Shown in pieces: positions 9,511 to 19,780 of a stretch of 64,000 bases of DNA. Source of the stretch: Choricystis sp. odSpoLacu1 (lineage: Eukaryota; Chlorophyta; Trebouxiophyceae). The translations under genes and the position numbers were made by a program. Position 1 is the stretch's first letter. Each line of letters opens with the position of its first letter. The DNA lies in NCBI GenBank assembly GCA_958009055.1, contig OY253663.1, positions 310,001-374,000 on the forward strand. Direction: 5' to 3'. Under the pieces are notes generated by a model. The model was not told the origin of the DNA. It made no database searches and saw only the letters and a list, made by a program, of their open reading frames with translations.

Positions 9511-11447
9511 TCACCTCCTGCCCCCCCGCCGTGGCGACGTCGTCCTCGACGACCCACTATCCCGCGCCGCTCGGTCGGCAGATACCAGCTCCGACAGCCA
9601 CCCCCCTCCCGCCGCGCACGGCGCGAGCGCGGCGGCCGCCGCCAACCCCGCCGGCCGCGCGCCCCCGGCCTTGGCCACCGCGGCTTCAGCAGCCGCCACC
9701 GCCATGTCCAGGCGCCGGGCCAGGGCGTCCGCCTTGGCGCGCGCCGCGTCGGCGGCCGCGTCGGCCGCGTCGGCGCGGGTGCGTTCAAAGGTGAGGGCGG
9801 TGGTTGCGGCTGCTGCGGCTGCCGCGGCTTCCTCGGCGCGGGCCAGGGCCCGGCCAGCCGCGTCGGACAGGGACGCCAGGGCGGCGGCCGCCGCGCCGCC
9901 GCCGTCGGTGGGCAGCAGGGCTGCCAGGGCGGGCGGCAGGGGGGCGGGTGGGATGGTGGTGGTGGTGTTGGCGGCTGACGCTGCAGCCGCTGCAGCCGAC
10001 AGCCGTGAACTGGGCAGCTGAAACGCTTCAGGCACGGGCGCGGCCAGCAGGTCGGGGTCGGGGGCGGCGGCAGCCTCAGTCTGAGTCGACGCCACCCGCC
10101 CTCCCACCCTCTCCTCCCCCGCCGCCGCCGCCGCCTTCTCAGCTCGCACCGCGCGGGCAGCTAGATCCGTCTTCGTGCTCTTCAACTCGTCGACCTCGGC
10201 CCGAGCTGCGTCGCGCGCGGCTTTCGCCGCGGCAGCGCGCGTCTCTGCGTTTGCCGCTGCAGCGCGCGCGGCCTCCGCCTCCGCCCGCGCCCCATCCAGC
10301 GCCCCCCGCGCGGCGGCCGCCCCATCCTCCAGCGCCACCGCTTCAGCGGCCATGGCCTGGGCCGCGGCCGAGGCTTCCGCGGCGGCCGCGCGCGCAGAGG
10401 CAGCCTCGGCAAGGGCAGCGTCCAGGCGAGCTGTCACGCTGGCCGCCTCCGCGCGCGCCGCGGCCGCCTCGTTCCTCGCACCCTCCAACTGGCGCCCATG
10501 CTCGTTGACGCGGGCCGCCAGGGCGTCGTTGTCCGCCGCCAGGCGAGCAGACAGCTCGCCCGCCCTGTCCAGGGCGCGCGCCAGGCGCAGCCGGTCGCGC
10601 GTCAGGTCGTCGATGTGGGCGGTGAGCTCGGGAAAGGAGGCGGTGGGGGGTGGTGGAGGGGGGGGCGGGCGAGAGCCAGGGGTTGGTGGGGGGTGGAGGG
10701 GAGGAGGACGGCGGGGGGGAGGGTGGTGGTGGCGCCGCTTCCGGTTGGGGTGGAGGCGCGTCCTCTGGCGCATCACGCGTGGCCGAAGCCTCGGGCGGTG
10801 GCGGCGAGGGAGGGCGCGGTGGCGGTGGCGGCGTCGACAGCGGCGGCGGCGACGGCAGCCTGGGCGGGGGGATGTACGTGTCGACCGCCGGCGGAGGGGG
10901 TGGTGGCGTCCATGGACGAGGCTCCTGCACAACGACAGGGGGTGGCGGCGGCGGTGGCGGCGCAGGCGGCGGCGGTGGTGGTGGTGGTGGCGGCGGCACT
11001 TCGTCAACCACCGGCGTAGGTTCAACCACCGCCCCCAATCCCACATCCAGCTCGCCCCCGCCGTTTCCAAAGGCGGCCGTCAGCGAGCCTGCTGCTGCAG
11101 CAGGTGGCGGCGGCGGCGGCGGTGGAGGCGGCGGCGCGGTGGGGGGCGGCGCAACTGCCGCCACGTCGGCGGGCGGTGGGGCGGCCGTTTTGGCGGCTTT
11201 GGCGCGGCGGAAGGCTTCCAGCTGTGAGTGTGCATGTGGTGGGTAGGAGAGGGGAGGGTGAAGGCGGGGGGTCGTGCCGGGGGCGCGCGCGCGCATGTTG
11301 TTTTGTTCCGCCTGCGGTTGGCCCCGCCCGCCACACACACGCGGGAGAGGCAACGCCCCGTCACCGTGTTCAAACACACACACTTACACATCAACCCACC
11401 TTGCGTCGTCCCGCGGCCGCCAGCTCCTCCCGCGACGGCGCGCTCAT
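9511..11447 (-). CDS. Long coiled-coil protein with basic N-terminal helix and polyproline linker
   Basis: The exons are 11447-11400 (MSAPSREELAAAGRRK) and 11221-9511. The joined N-terminus continues LEAFRRAKAAK. This basic helix recalls the start of plant BLISTER-like and some golgin-like coiled-coil proteins, but the match is too short to name it. A polyproline region follows to about residue 250. The rest is an Ala/Glu/Arg coiled coil (DDLTRDRLRLARALDRAGEL onward) with a break near VASTQTEAAAAPDPDLL, then a second coiled coil and a Ser/Arg-rich end. The frame shifts inside the G8 run at 10658-10665. Removing one base joins the polyproline and coiled-coil parts into about 585 residues. I infer a scaffold or tether. 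Confidence 0.6.
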
Positions 11448-11968
11448 TTCTGCGGATCGATGCGACCGGGCCTGTGCCCGCGCCACACTCGGGGCAAAGG
11501 ACGCGCGCTTGGCGAGGGCACAAGGGACACGGGCGCAGAGAGAGAGAGAGAGCAGGTGTGCGGTGAAACTTGTTTCTTTTGTGGGAGTGTAAAAAAAGCG
11601 AGGCGCGCTTTTTTTCTTCTTTGCAGCGGGCGCGAACAAAAAAAGTGAACGGTCGGGGCAAGCACAGGCGCCATGCACAGCACATAGCGGGTGATTCTTC
11701 GTGTGCGTGTGTGTGTGCGTGGGCGCACGGTGAGTGTGAGGGGTGGGGGGCAGTCGCGGCGGGAAAAAAAAGGGGGTAAAAAAAAAGGTTTTTTTGGTGC
11801 ACACCGAAACAAGTCTTTCTCCCTGCGCACCCCGCACAATGGAAGCGGGGATGGCCGTATTCCGCCCAACCAAGCAAATTTGTTTCGCCAGCAGCCCACA
11901 GCCACGAAATGAAAAACACGGCGCCAAAAGCAATGATGATGAAAAAAACACAAATTTTTTTCTTCCGT
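11448..11968. other. Intergenic stretch without recognisable gene
   Basis: These 521 bases lie between the start of the coiled-coil gene and the stop of the next minus-strand gene. They contain A- and T-runs near 11762-11795 and short (GT)n tracts. I see no conserved ORF or RNA gene. They should hold the coiled-coil gene's promoter and the neighbour's 3' end. Confidence 0.6.
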
Positions 11969-12604
11969 TCACCACACGTTGAACGCCAGCCCTGCGTCCC
12001 AGTAGTGCCCTGCCCCCGCATCCAGTTCATCGATGGGCGTGGGCGGCGGCGGCACCGCCACCGCCCAGTGCGCCGTGTTGGCGCCCCGGGGCGAGATGGA
12101 GTACAGAAAGGGCGCCTGCCGCCCGCCGCGCCCGGTGCGCACGACAAGGCGATCCGCGAGGAGCCGCCTCAACCCCTTGGACACGTCCTGCGTGTTGCCC
12201 AGGGCGCTGCGAATGGCGGCCTCCGACTGGGGGCCCGCCCGCAAAAAGTCAAAGACGGCGCACGCGGTGCGCAGCATGCGGGTGAGCGAGCGCGGCGGCC
12301 GCGGCGGCGAGTCGTCATCGGATTGAGGGCCGTCGGTGGGCGGCGGTGCGTGGGCTGGGCCGGGAGCGTCCCGTGGCGCCCGTGGCCGGCGCACCGCGCG
12401 CAGGGCGCGGCGCAGGCCGGGGGCGGCCCACCAGGACGCGTCGTCGTCAGCGGCAGAGGTCCAGTGCGCGTCGTGTTCGCCTCCTCCACCGCCAGACTGG
12501 GACGAGGCGGCGCCCGGCCACCCACTGCTGGTGGAGGGGCCTGCACCATAGGACGCGCCATGGAACGCGGTCACCGTGTCGTCGGCGGGCGTCGGCGGCC
12601 GCGT

Positions 12605-12652
<48 letters not shown>

Positions 12653-13147
12653 GCCGCCCCACGGTGGCAGTGCCGCCACCGCCACCGGCTGCTGCTGATG
12701 CTGCGGCATCAACCCTGACAACGCAGCCGCGTACTCCGCCTCCCGGGCGGCCAGGACGGCGGCGTCGTGCGAGGCGGGGCGAGGGGGCAGCGGAGGCGTG
12801 TACGTCGAAAACTGTGCGCCGGGCGCGGTGGCCGGCCGGGGCGCGGCGGCGTCCCGCATCGCGGCATCTTCGGGCGACACGCCGCCGCCAACCCCCCAGT
12901 GCACGTTTTTGGGGGCGGGCGCCAGGGCGGGCGGCGGCCAGTGTGAGGGAAGCGAGAGGGCCGGTGCTGCATTCGCGTACTCCGCCTCCGCCGCGCTCAG
13001 CGGCAGCGGCTCCAGGGCGGCGGACGCGTCAGACGCACCCAACTCTTCCAACAAGTCGAGCGCCATGTGGTCGTCCAGCGTGGGGAGGTCGGGCGAGGCG
13101 CCGGCATTGTTTGGCCAGTGCGGCTGCGAGTTTTGGGGGGCGTTCAT
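11969..13147 (-). CDS. Winged-helix-like protein A (tandem paralogue, unrecognised family)
   Basis: This is a single exon of 392 residues. I chose the ATG at 13147 because the longer open frame above it (to 13444) is compositionally non-coding. Residues 1-260 are disordered, rich in Ala, Pro, Gly and Ser, with a proline run and a histidine/glutamine patch. The C-terminal 100 residues are compact and helical. They hold SLTRMLRTACAVFDFLR, EAAIRSALGNTQDVSKGLRR, LLADRLVVRTGRGGR and PFLYSISPRG. Helix, turn, recognition helix and a beta wing in this order suggest a winged-helix DNA-binding or protein-protein module (inference). The neighbour at 13913-15099 shares the same module in the same place. 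Confidence 0.65.
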
Positions 13148-13912
13148 GGGTGGCGGCAGGGGTGGCACCCTGCGCGTTCCTGCCCCCCAGAACCGCGTCA
13201 CACACGTTTCGAGAGCGCGTGAGGGGGGCGCGTCCGCTGCCGGGCCAGGCTTGGCAAGTGGGTCGCACGCAGTGCTGTTTTGTGTGTGGGGGGGAAAAAG
13301 CGCGAGCGACGGCGCGCTCAAAACGAGCGCGCCTCTTGTTCGACCCCTCTCTCGGCGCAGATCGCCCTGGTGCGCCCCTCTGTTGAAAGCACGCGCGCCT
13401 GGAAAACGCAGAAAAGCACGGTGGGGCTCATTCTCACACAACACAGAGGATGCAAAATTTCGAGTGCAACAAAAAAATCACGGTGTGTGTTTTCGTTTTG
13501 GCGGTGTGTCAGGGAGGAGAGGCGCTCTTTTTACGGACGCCCTCCGCCGCGATCAAAGCCAACTAGAATTTGGTGGGAAAAGAAAGGGGTGAGGGGGGTG
13601 GGAAGGGCGCGCGCAACACGGCAGCGTGTGTGTTGGTGTGTGTGTGGCGGGGGGGGGGAGGGCAGTGTGGTGAGCTTGTGAGTGTGCCGTGGGGGAACAG
13701 GGTCGACACAAAACGTGCCCTCCACTTTTCAAATCAGCCGCTTCAGAATAGCCAGCAGAGCGTGGCGTGTGCGAAAAGGGAGGGACGCACAAGATGGGTG
13801 GTGGTGGTGGGGGGGGGGGGGGGGCACGTGTTTTTGTGCGACTTAAAAAGGGAAGGGGGCACAAAAACGAGAGAAACACAAACTTCGGATCCCGCCGCCG
13901 CCGCCGCCACCC
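13148..13912. other. Intergenic stretch without recognisable gene; contains G16 run
   Basis: These 765 bases lie between the two winged-helix paralogues and must contain the promoter of paralogue A. A G16 run lies at 13809-13824. Open frames exist in several phases, but they lack coding composition or similarity. I see no RNA gene. Confidence 0.6.
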
Positions 13913-15099
13913 TCAGGGAGGAGGCGGCGGCGGCGGCACACCAGTCAGCCACCAGGGCGCGGCGCCGCTGGGTGGCGTCAGGCACACGCCCCCCGCCGCC
14001 ACGGCCGCCGCGTCGGCCGCCGCCAGGGCGGCTCGGTACGCGTCAGCCACGTCAGCCGGGTCCACGGCGGCCAGGGCGGCCTCGGCCGCGGGCCACGTGG
14101 AGGGGTGGGGCGGCGGCGGAGGCGCCCACGCCTCTCCACCACCCTCCTCCTCCTCGGGCGGCGGCGGCACGACGCTGGCCCAGTGCCGCCGGCTGGCGCC
14201 CCGGGCCGACACTTCGTAGACGTAGGGAGAGGCGCGGCCACCGCGCCCGGTGCGGCGCACGAGGTTGTCGGACAGGAGGCGGCGCAGTCCCTTGGACACG
14301 TCTTGCGTGTTGCCGAGCGCGCCCCGAATCGACCCCTCCCCCGACGGTCCCTGCTCCCGCAAATAGGCAAACACCAGGCACGCCGTGCGCAGCAGGCGCG
14401 TCATGTTCCGCGGGGTGGGAGGCACGCGGCGGCGGCGCGCGGCGGTGGTGGCGGCGCCCCCGTCGTCGCCATCGTCTGGGAAGGCGGCGTCGTCGGGTGG
14501 GGGGGGGCGGGCGGCGTGCTGCACGCGGCGGCTGCACGGAGGGCGGCAGCGGCGGCGGGAGGGGCGGCGGCGGCCGCGCGGCCACCGCCGCATAACTCCC
14601 CCACGCCTCTGCCCCCGCCGACCTGGGCCGCTTGCCCGTCGTGGTGGAGGCGGCCGCACCACCTCGACTGGTGGACGAGGGTGGCGTCAGCAGGCCGGCG
14701 AGTGCGGTGTCGAAGGCGTCCCCCCACCCCGCGGGCGATTGTGGCGGCAGCCGGGGGGGGCGGCGGCGGGCGGGAGCCGCCGGCGCCAGCGCCGGCAAAC
14801 GCCCCGCTGCGAGGAGTGACGCGCTCACTGTTGCCACCCCCGCCGTCGCCGTCGCCGCTCAGGGCGGGGGGCAGGGGGAGGGGGGAGCCGACGACTATGT
14901 CGCGCCACGAGAGCAGCGACGGCGACGCGCGCGCGGACGCGCGGCCGCGGTCGCCGGACCCGGTGCCGCCAGTGGGCGCGGCAGGAGCAGCGTCGGCGGC
15001 GGTGTGAGCGGGGGACGCGATCGTGGGGGGGTCGGTCGGGACGCGAAACGCGGGTGCCGCGTCGCGCGGCGACGGGTTGGTGGGGTGCCTGTCGCTCAT
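13913..15099 (-). CDS. Winged-helix-like protein B (tandem paralogue, unrecognised family)
   Basis: This looks like a single exon starting at the ATG at 15099. The protein would be about 394 residues after removing one base from the G8 run at 14753-14760 and one from the G9 run at 14499-14507. The N-terminal part is disordered (Ala/Pro/Gly) and includes AGWGDAFDTALAGLLTPP. The C-terminal module NMTRLLRTACLVFAYLRE, GSIRGALGNTQDVSKGLRR, LLSDNLVRRTGRGGR, SPYVYEVSARG aligns without gaps to paralogue A, with the stretch GNTQDVSKGLRRLL identical. After it comes an acidic loop and an Ala-rich helical tail. Two frame breaks could mean a pseudogene, but the intact conserved module argues for consensus errors. 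Confidence 0.6.
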
Positions 15100-15579
15100 T
15101 CCCGCGCGCGCCCGTGAGCGACCACCCTGGGCTCGAGCGCCTGTCTGCAGGTGCGCCCCTCCTAAGGCTTTGTTTGAATGAACCTTAAGTCGTGTGTCCA
15201 GGTTGCAGGGGTGCGGAGGGGGTGAGCAGGGTGGACACCCCAGATTGTGCTCCTCCCCGCGCGTTTCGGCCCACTTGCCACCGACGCGTCGGCTGGCCCA
15301 ACGCCCTCCCCAGGAGGTTGAGCCGGGCCACTCCTGCCACGGGGCCAACCGGGCGGTGGGATGGGGTGGGAACCCAGAGGAGGGCTGAAGAAAAATGTCT
15401 TGCAGTCTTTTTTCTGCACCGATGTGCTCTCTCACACCCCTCTCCGCGTGCGTACCCCACACACTGAAAAAAGCACCCCCTCTCTCTCTGTGTCTGCGCC
15501 GTCTCACACGCCTCTGCCTTGGTGTCTCTTTGCACCACCCCGCGCGCCGACCCCAACAATTAAACAAAAAAACGATAGA
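15100..15579. other. Intergenic stretch without recognisable gene
   Basis: These 480 bases lie between paralogue B's start and the stop of PEX22, both on the minus strand. They include a CT-rich tract near 15478-15490 and no credible ORF. They presumably hold the paralogue B promoter. Confidence 0.55.
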
Positions 15580-16385
15580 TCACACCCCCAACGCCGCCCC
15601 CAGGCTCGGCGCGACGCTCCACCCGCCGTCGCCGCCCCCCCGCGGCGCCCCCACCCTCACCAGCCTTGGCACAAACATGGCCAGCTCCCCCAACGTGCCC
15701 GCGTCCGCGTCCACGTGCAAGCCGACATCCAACGCGCGCACGGCGGCCACCTTGCCAGCGCGCGTGGACACAAAGAGCAGGCGTTGGGGAGGGACGGGGG
15801 CGGCCGGGCCCACGACCCCTCCCGCCTCCAGCGCGCCCCGCACCGCGGCCTCCCCCACGTCGCCCTCCACGCGGGCCAGCAGGTAGAGGCGGTCCAGGGT
15901 GGTGGCGGCGGTGGCGAGGGCGGCCGCGACGCCGGGCAACAGCGTGGCGCCGTTTTCCAAGGCTGCGCCATCGCCTTCAGCCAGCAGGACGCCTGGCGCA
16001 GAGATGCAGGCGGAGCGCGCGCCCGCCAGGGCGGCCCGCATGGAGGCGGGGATGGAGGCGGAGGGTGGGCGCGGGGGGGCGGGGGCGGCAGCAGTCGACG
16101 GACCGGCACCGCCCGACGAGGGTGGCGGCGGTGGCGGCCGCCTTTTCGGGCCGTCGCTCCCACCGCGTGCCAGCAGGTAGAGGGCGGCGGCGAGGCCTAG
16201 GATGCCGGTCAGCTTGAGCGAGCCGGGGGCGGACTGAAGAGAGGGGAGGGTTGAGAGTGGAGTGCTTGAGACAAGGCCGCCCCTTCCTTTCCTTCTTTTC
16301 CTCCACACCCACACACGCTCACCGCCAGCAGCACCGCCAGCCGGCGCAGCGCCGCCACGATGGCGCGCAGCAGGGCGTCCAGCAT
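15580..16385 (-). CDS. PEX22: Peroxin PEX22 (membrane anchor of the PEX4 ubiquitin-conjugating enzyme)
   Basis: PEX22 tethers PEX4 to the peroxisome, where PEX5 is ubiquitinated for recycling. The exons are 16385-16323 and 16233-15580, giving 238 residues. Exon 1 plus the start of exon 2 provide an N-terminal hydrophobic segment (LKLTGILGLAAALYLLA). A Pro/Ser linker follows. The cytosolic domain has the plant PEX22 sequence order: SACISAPGVLLAEGDG, a DRLYLLARVEGDVGEAAV segment, VPPQRLLFVSTRAGK, the ALDVGLHVDAD strand and a closing LAMFVPRLVRVG. The alga and Arabidopsis proteins are similar in these blocks and not elsewhere. The gene diverges from PRIM2. Confidence 0.87.
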
Positions 16386-16740
16386 TGGTGCGGTGCTTAA
16401 GAAAAAAAAAAACGCGGCGACACACAGCGCCTGCTGCCGGCTTGCGCGCGCCTCCAGCAGATCGCTGGGATGACGGAAGCGAGGGGGCGCAGAGGCGGGG
16501 ACGCCCGTGGGCGGTGTTGCAAGAAAAAAGGCAAAACAACACTGACACCAAACACCCCCATCAAAAACACTCTTCGAAAAAAACGACGCGCGCACGCCTC
16601 TCCCCGCGCTTGTGCCCGCCACACTCCCCGCAGTGCCGTCCCAGGACACCGTCCCAAGACACAGCACACACACACTCGGTCTCCACTGCGGTCGCTGCCC
16701 TCCACCCGCCCCCCCCCCCCCACCCTACGCTCCAATTCAA
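16386..16740. promoter_or_regulatory. Divergent intergenic region, PEX22 / PRIM2
   Basis: This 355-base spacer lies between two divergent starts. A polypyrimidine tract (C-runs around 16710-16725) sits just before the PRIM2 ATG. I see no TATA box. Promoter function is inferred from orientation. Confidence 0.5.
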
Positions 16741-18537
16741 ATGTCGTGGCTCGCGGCCCAGGCGCCCCGCGCCGCCGCCCTCACCACCCCTGGCGCCAAA
16801 CCCGCCCCCCCCGGCGTCTCCTCCACCGCGGCCGCCGACGCGGCCCGCTTGTCCATGTATGGCGAGCCGCCGCGCGGGGACGTCGCGGTCGAGGAGTTTG
16901 AGCGCGCGGCGCTCGACCGCTTGAAAGGTCAGAGGAGTGAAGGAGAGGGGGAGGGGGAGGGAGGTTGTGAAACGCGTGTGTGATGCTGTGGCGGCCGCCA
17001 ATTGGGACGGCGCGGGGCGGTGGGCACGAAAACACAGACGAACAAAAACGACGGCGCGCGCGCGGATGGCAAGATGCGACGAAAACTCACTCCACCACAC
17101 ACCCTCCCTCCCACTCCCTCAGTCCTCAAAGGCATAGAGGACGCCAAAGGCAAAGGCCTCAAAGGCAGCCAGCTGGACGTGAGTCGTTTGGATTGGGTTT
17201 TTTTATTGAGGAGACTGCGAGTGGGACCACTCCCCCACTACCTCTCACCCTCCCCACTTTTCCCACCCACACAGGCCGCCGCCGTGAAGCTCGCGGCCGA
17301 GCACCTGCCCCCGTCCTCCGACACGCTGTCCCACTTTGTGCTACGCCTGGCCTTTTGCCGCACAGAAGAGTTGCGCCGCTGGTTTCTGACTTTAGAAGCT
17401 GATCTTTTTCGCGCCCGTTTTCGGGCCCTCCTCCCCGACGCGCGCTCCGCCTTCATCGCGGCCGCCGACCTCCCCGTCCGCCCTCTTTCGCGCACCGACT
17501 TTGACGAGCTGAGGCCCGCCCTGGCCGCCGTGGCGGAGGGTGTGCCCGGGGGGGCGACCGCACGCCGTTTTGCGGCCGACGTTTCAGCCGGCGCCGCTCG
17601 CGACGCGTTCTTCCGCGCCGCCTTTGAGGACGTGCCCGACCTCGTCGCCACCCGCCGCGCCCTCCTGGTCAACGGCGACGCCATCGTGTCCAAGCACGAT
17701 GCTGGATCGCTGGCAGCGGGCGCATTCCGCACACGCCTCGCGGCGTGCCTGTCCCGCGCCGCGCGCGCGTGGGCGGCCCGCGGCGCCGCCGCCGAAGCCG
17801 ACCGCCTCACCCCCGTCGTCGAGTCGCTGTCGGTGCGGTACCTGGGCACCGACTATGGGGCGGCCGGCGCGCGCGCAGGGCTGGCGGGCGGCGCCATCAC
17901 CGCCGCCGACGTGCGCCCCCTCGCCCGCTCCGCCTTCCCGCTCTGCATGCGGTCCATGCTGGCGGGGCTGGACACCGCCCACCACCTCAAGCACAAGGGC
18001 CGCCTGCAGTTGGGCCTGTTTTTGAAGGGGGCGGGGCTGCCTCTTGAGGAAGCCATGAAATTTTGGAGGTCCGCCTTTGGCCCCACCTGCTCCGGCGACG
18101 ACTTTGACAAGCAGTACGCGTACGGCATTCGCTTCAATTATGGGCGGGAGGGGAAGCGGGCTGATTACACGCCGTATTCGTGTGTCAAGATTGTGACCAC
18201 TCCCGTTGACGCGGGGGAGTGCGCGGGCTGCCCCTACAAAACGGCAGCCTCCGACGCCCTCGCCATTTCCCTGCGCTCCATGGGCGTGCCAGCCGGCGAC
18301 ATCCCGTCCATCGTGGCCAAGGCGGCGGCGGGCCACCCCCAGCTCGCGTGTGGCGCGACGTTTGACGCTCTGCACCCTGCGAGAGAGCTGGAGGCAGGGG
18401 TGCAGCACCCCAACCAATGGTTTGATGCCGCCCGGGCGGCGGCCAAGGCTAAGGAGAAGGGAGGGGACAAGGAGGGTGGGGAGGAGGGCAAGGAGGCCGG
18501 GGGGGCGGCGGCGGGGGTCAAAGCGGAGGGTGCATGA
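16741..18537 (+). CDS. PRIM2: DNA primase large subunit (PRIM2)
   Basis: This is the regulatory Fe-S subunit of the polymerase alpha-primase complex, which makes RNA-DNA primers. The exons are 16741-16927, 17123-17178 and 17275-18537, giving 501 residues (human 509). The N-terminal half is helical and includes VLKGIEDAKGKGLKG. The C-terminal domain carries the four [4Fe-4S] cysteines at residues 305 (LCMR), 384 (YSC), 400 (ECAGCPY) and 440 (LACG). Their spacings of 79, 16 and 40 are almost the human ones. The motif FRSAFGP-like block and YGIRFNYGREGKRADYTPYS are typical. The tail is Lys/Glu/Gly-rich. The stop is followed at once by a run of 25 adenines. Confidence 0.94.
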
Positions 18538-18561
18538 AAAAAAAAAAAAAAAAAAAAAAAA
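18537..18561. repeat. A25 homopolymer at the PRIM2 stop codon
   Basis: The last base of the TGA begins a run of 25 A. It sits between the convergent 3' ends of PRIM2 and SPEF1, in an otherwise ordinary 145-base spacer. It resembles a templated poly(A) tract. Confidence 0.9.
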
Positions 18562-18682
18562 CGATGCACAAAACACTGCGCTTCTTCCCTCCCCTCCATT
18601 CTTCTCTCCCCCTCTCGAAACGGAACATGCGTAGGTTGCACAAAGAATCACAGGCGTCTTTCCCTTGCCCTCCAAACCACAC

Positions 18683-19638
18683 TCACTCGCGCACCGGGCT
18701 CGCGCCGCGCCGGGGGGACAGGCAGGCGACCAACCCGCCGCGCGGCTTTGCCGACGGAGACCCACCGCCCGCCAGTTGGGCGGCCGTCGCCTCGATCTTG
18801 GCCTCCGCCTGCACCAGGGCGCGCTCCAGGGCGGCGATGGTGCGGCGCAACACGGCGGGGTCGTCGTCACCGCCACGCGCGGCGGGAGCCGTCCCCTCCC
18901 CCTCCTCCACCACCACCCTCCTCACGTCCTCCCTCTCCACATCCTGGGGGCCAGGCGTCGGCACTCCACCCCTCCGCCCGGGTGACGGACTGCCCACGCT
19001 CACGCCCGCGGTGCGCCAACCTCCGCGCTCCACCACCTTGCCCCGCCACACGGGCGCGGGCGGCCTGTCCCCCGCCCCCGCCCGCCGCCGCACCAGGGTC
19101 AGGATCCATTCGGCGGCTCCCGGGGCGGCGGAGGCGGCGGCCGCCACATCGCCCCGGGTGGCGGGGACACCCAGAGGGGTGAGCACCTTGTCTCGCAGCG
19201 TCGTCCAGTTGTACAGCCGCCCCGCGGCACACGAAGCGGGGGAGTAGTTGTGCAGGTCGACGTGCTTGGGGAAGAAGTAGTGGCAGACTTCGGCCATGGA
19301 GACTGGAGGAGGGAGGGGTTGTGGTGAGCAAGGAGGGGGTTACGGCAGCGCTGCGCTGCGTTTTTCCTCCTCCTATTTCCTCCTCTCCTCTCTCACCTGC
19401 GTCAGCAAAGTCGCGTGCCAGGTTGCGGCGTGGCCGGGACAGGGGCACTGTGTCGACCTGGGGATGTGTGGAGGGACGGAACTGAGCGTGAGGGGGCATG
19501 GCGCGCGCTTCACATGCGGGGTGCGCGTTCTCGTTCCCCACCGCAGCCCCCCCCCACACTCACCCACTCATACAGCGCAGCCAGGTCGGCGTCCACGCCG
19601 GTCGCGTCGGGCGCGGGAGACGGCGCGGGCGACTGCAT
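18683..19638 (-). CDS. SPEF1: Sperm flagellar protein 1 / CLAMP-type calponin-homology protein
   Basis: SPEF1 is a microtubule-binding CH-domain protein of the ciliary central apparatus. The exons are 19638-19564, 19457-19397 and 19302-18683, giving 251 residues. The CH domain fills residues 18-125: LAALYEWVDTVPLSRPRRNL, ARDFADAVSMAEVCHYFFPK, VDLHNYSPA and LYNWTTLRDKVL. This agrees closely with the human SPEF1 blocks (PLSRPKRNL, VAEVIKFYFPK, MHNYVP, NWTLLNRKVL). A proline-rich linker and a C-terminal coiled coil (VLRRTIAALERALVQAEAKI) follow, as in the family. Its presence suggests that the organism or its recent ancestor builds motile flagella. Confidence 0.88.
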
Positions 19639-19780
19639 GTTTTGCGTTGAAAAAAAATGTTGTGTTTTTCTGCTCTCTCGCACTTTCGTTTTTGCGACCA
19701 TTCCTCCTCTCCGCGCCTCTCTCTGGGCTTGGTCTCGTGGACAAACTGCGCGCATTCTCCTCCCCCCCCCCCCCCCCCAC
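19639..19780. promoter_or_regulatory. Short divergent promoter, SPEF1 / CGL160, with C17 tract
   Basis: Only 142 bases separate the two divergent ATGs. A C17 run (19762-19778) ends two bases before the CGL160 start codon, so it would lie in the 5' leader. I see no TATA box. Confidence 0.5.

Noticed and set aside
13148..13444. Upstream extension of winged-helix protein A to an ATG at 13444
   Set aside because: The extra residues have leader-like composition and include none of the conserved features. The ATG at 13147 starts sequence of protein character.
13913..15099. Calling winged-helix protein B a pseudogene
   Set aside because: Both frame breaks are in G8-G9 runs of the kind that also break essential genes here, and the conserved module is intact. 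I kept it as a gene with reduced confidence.
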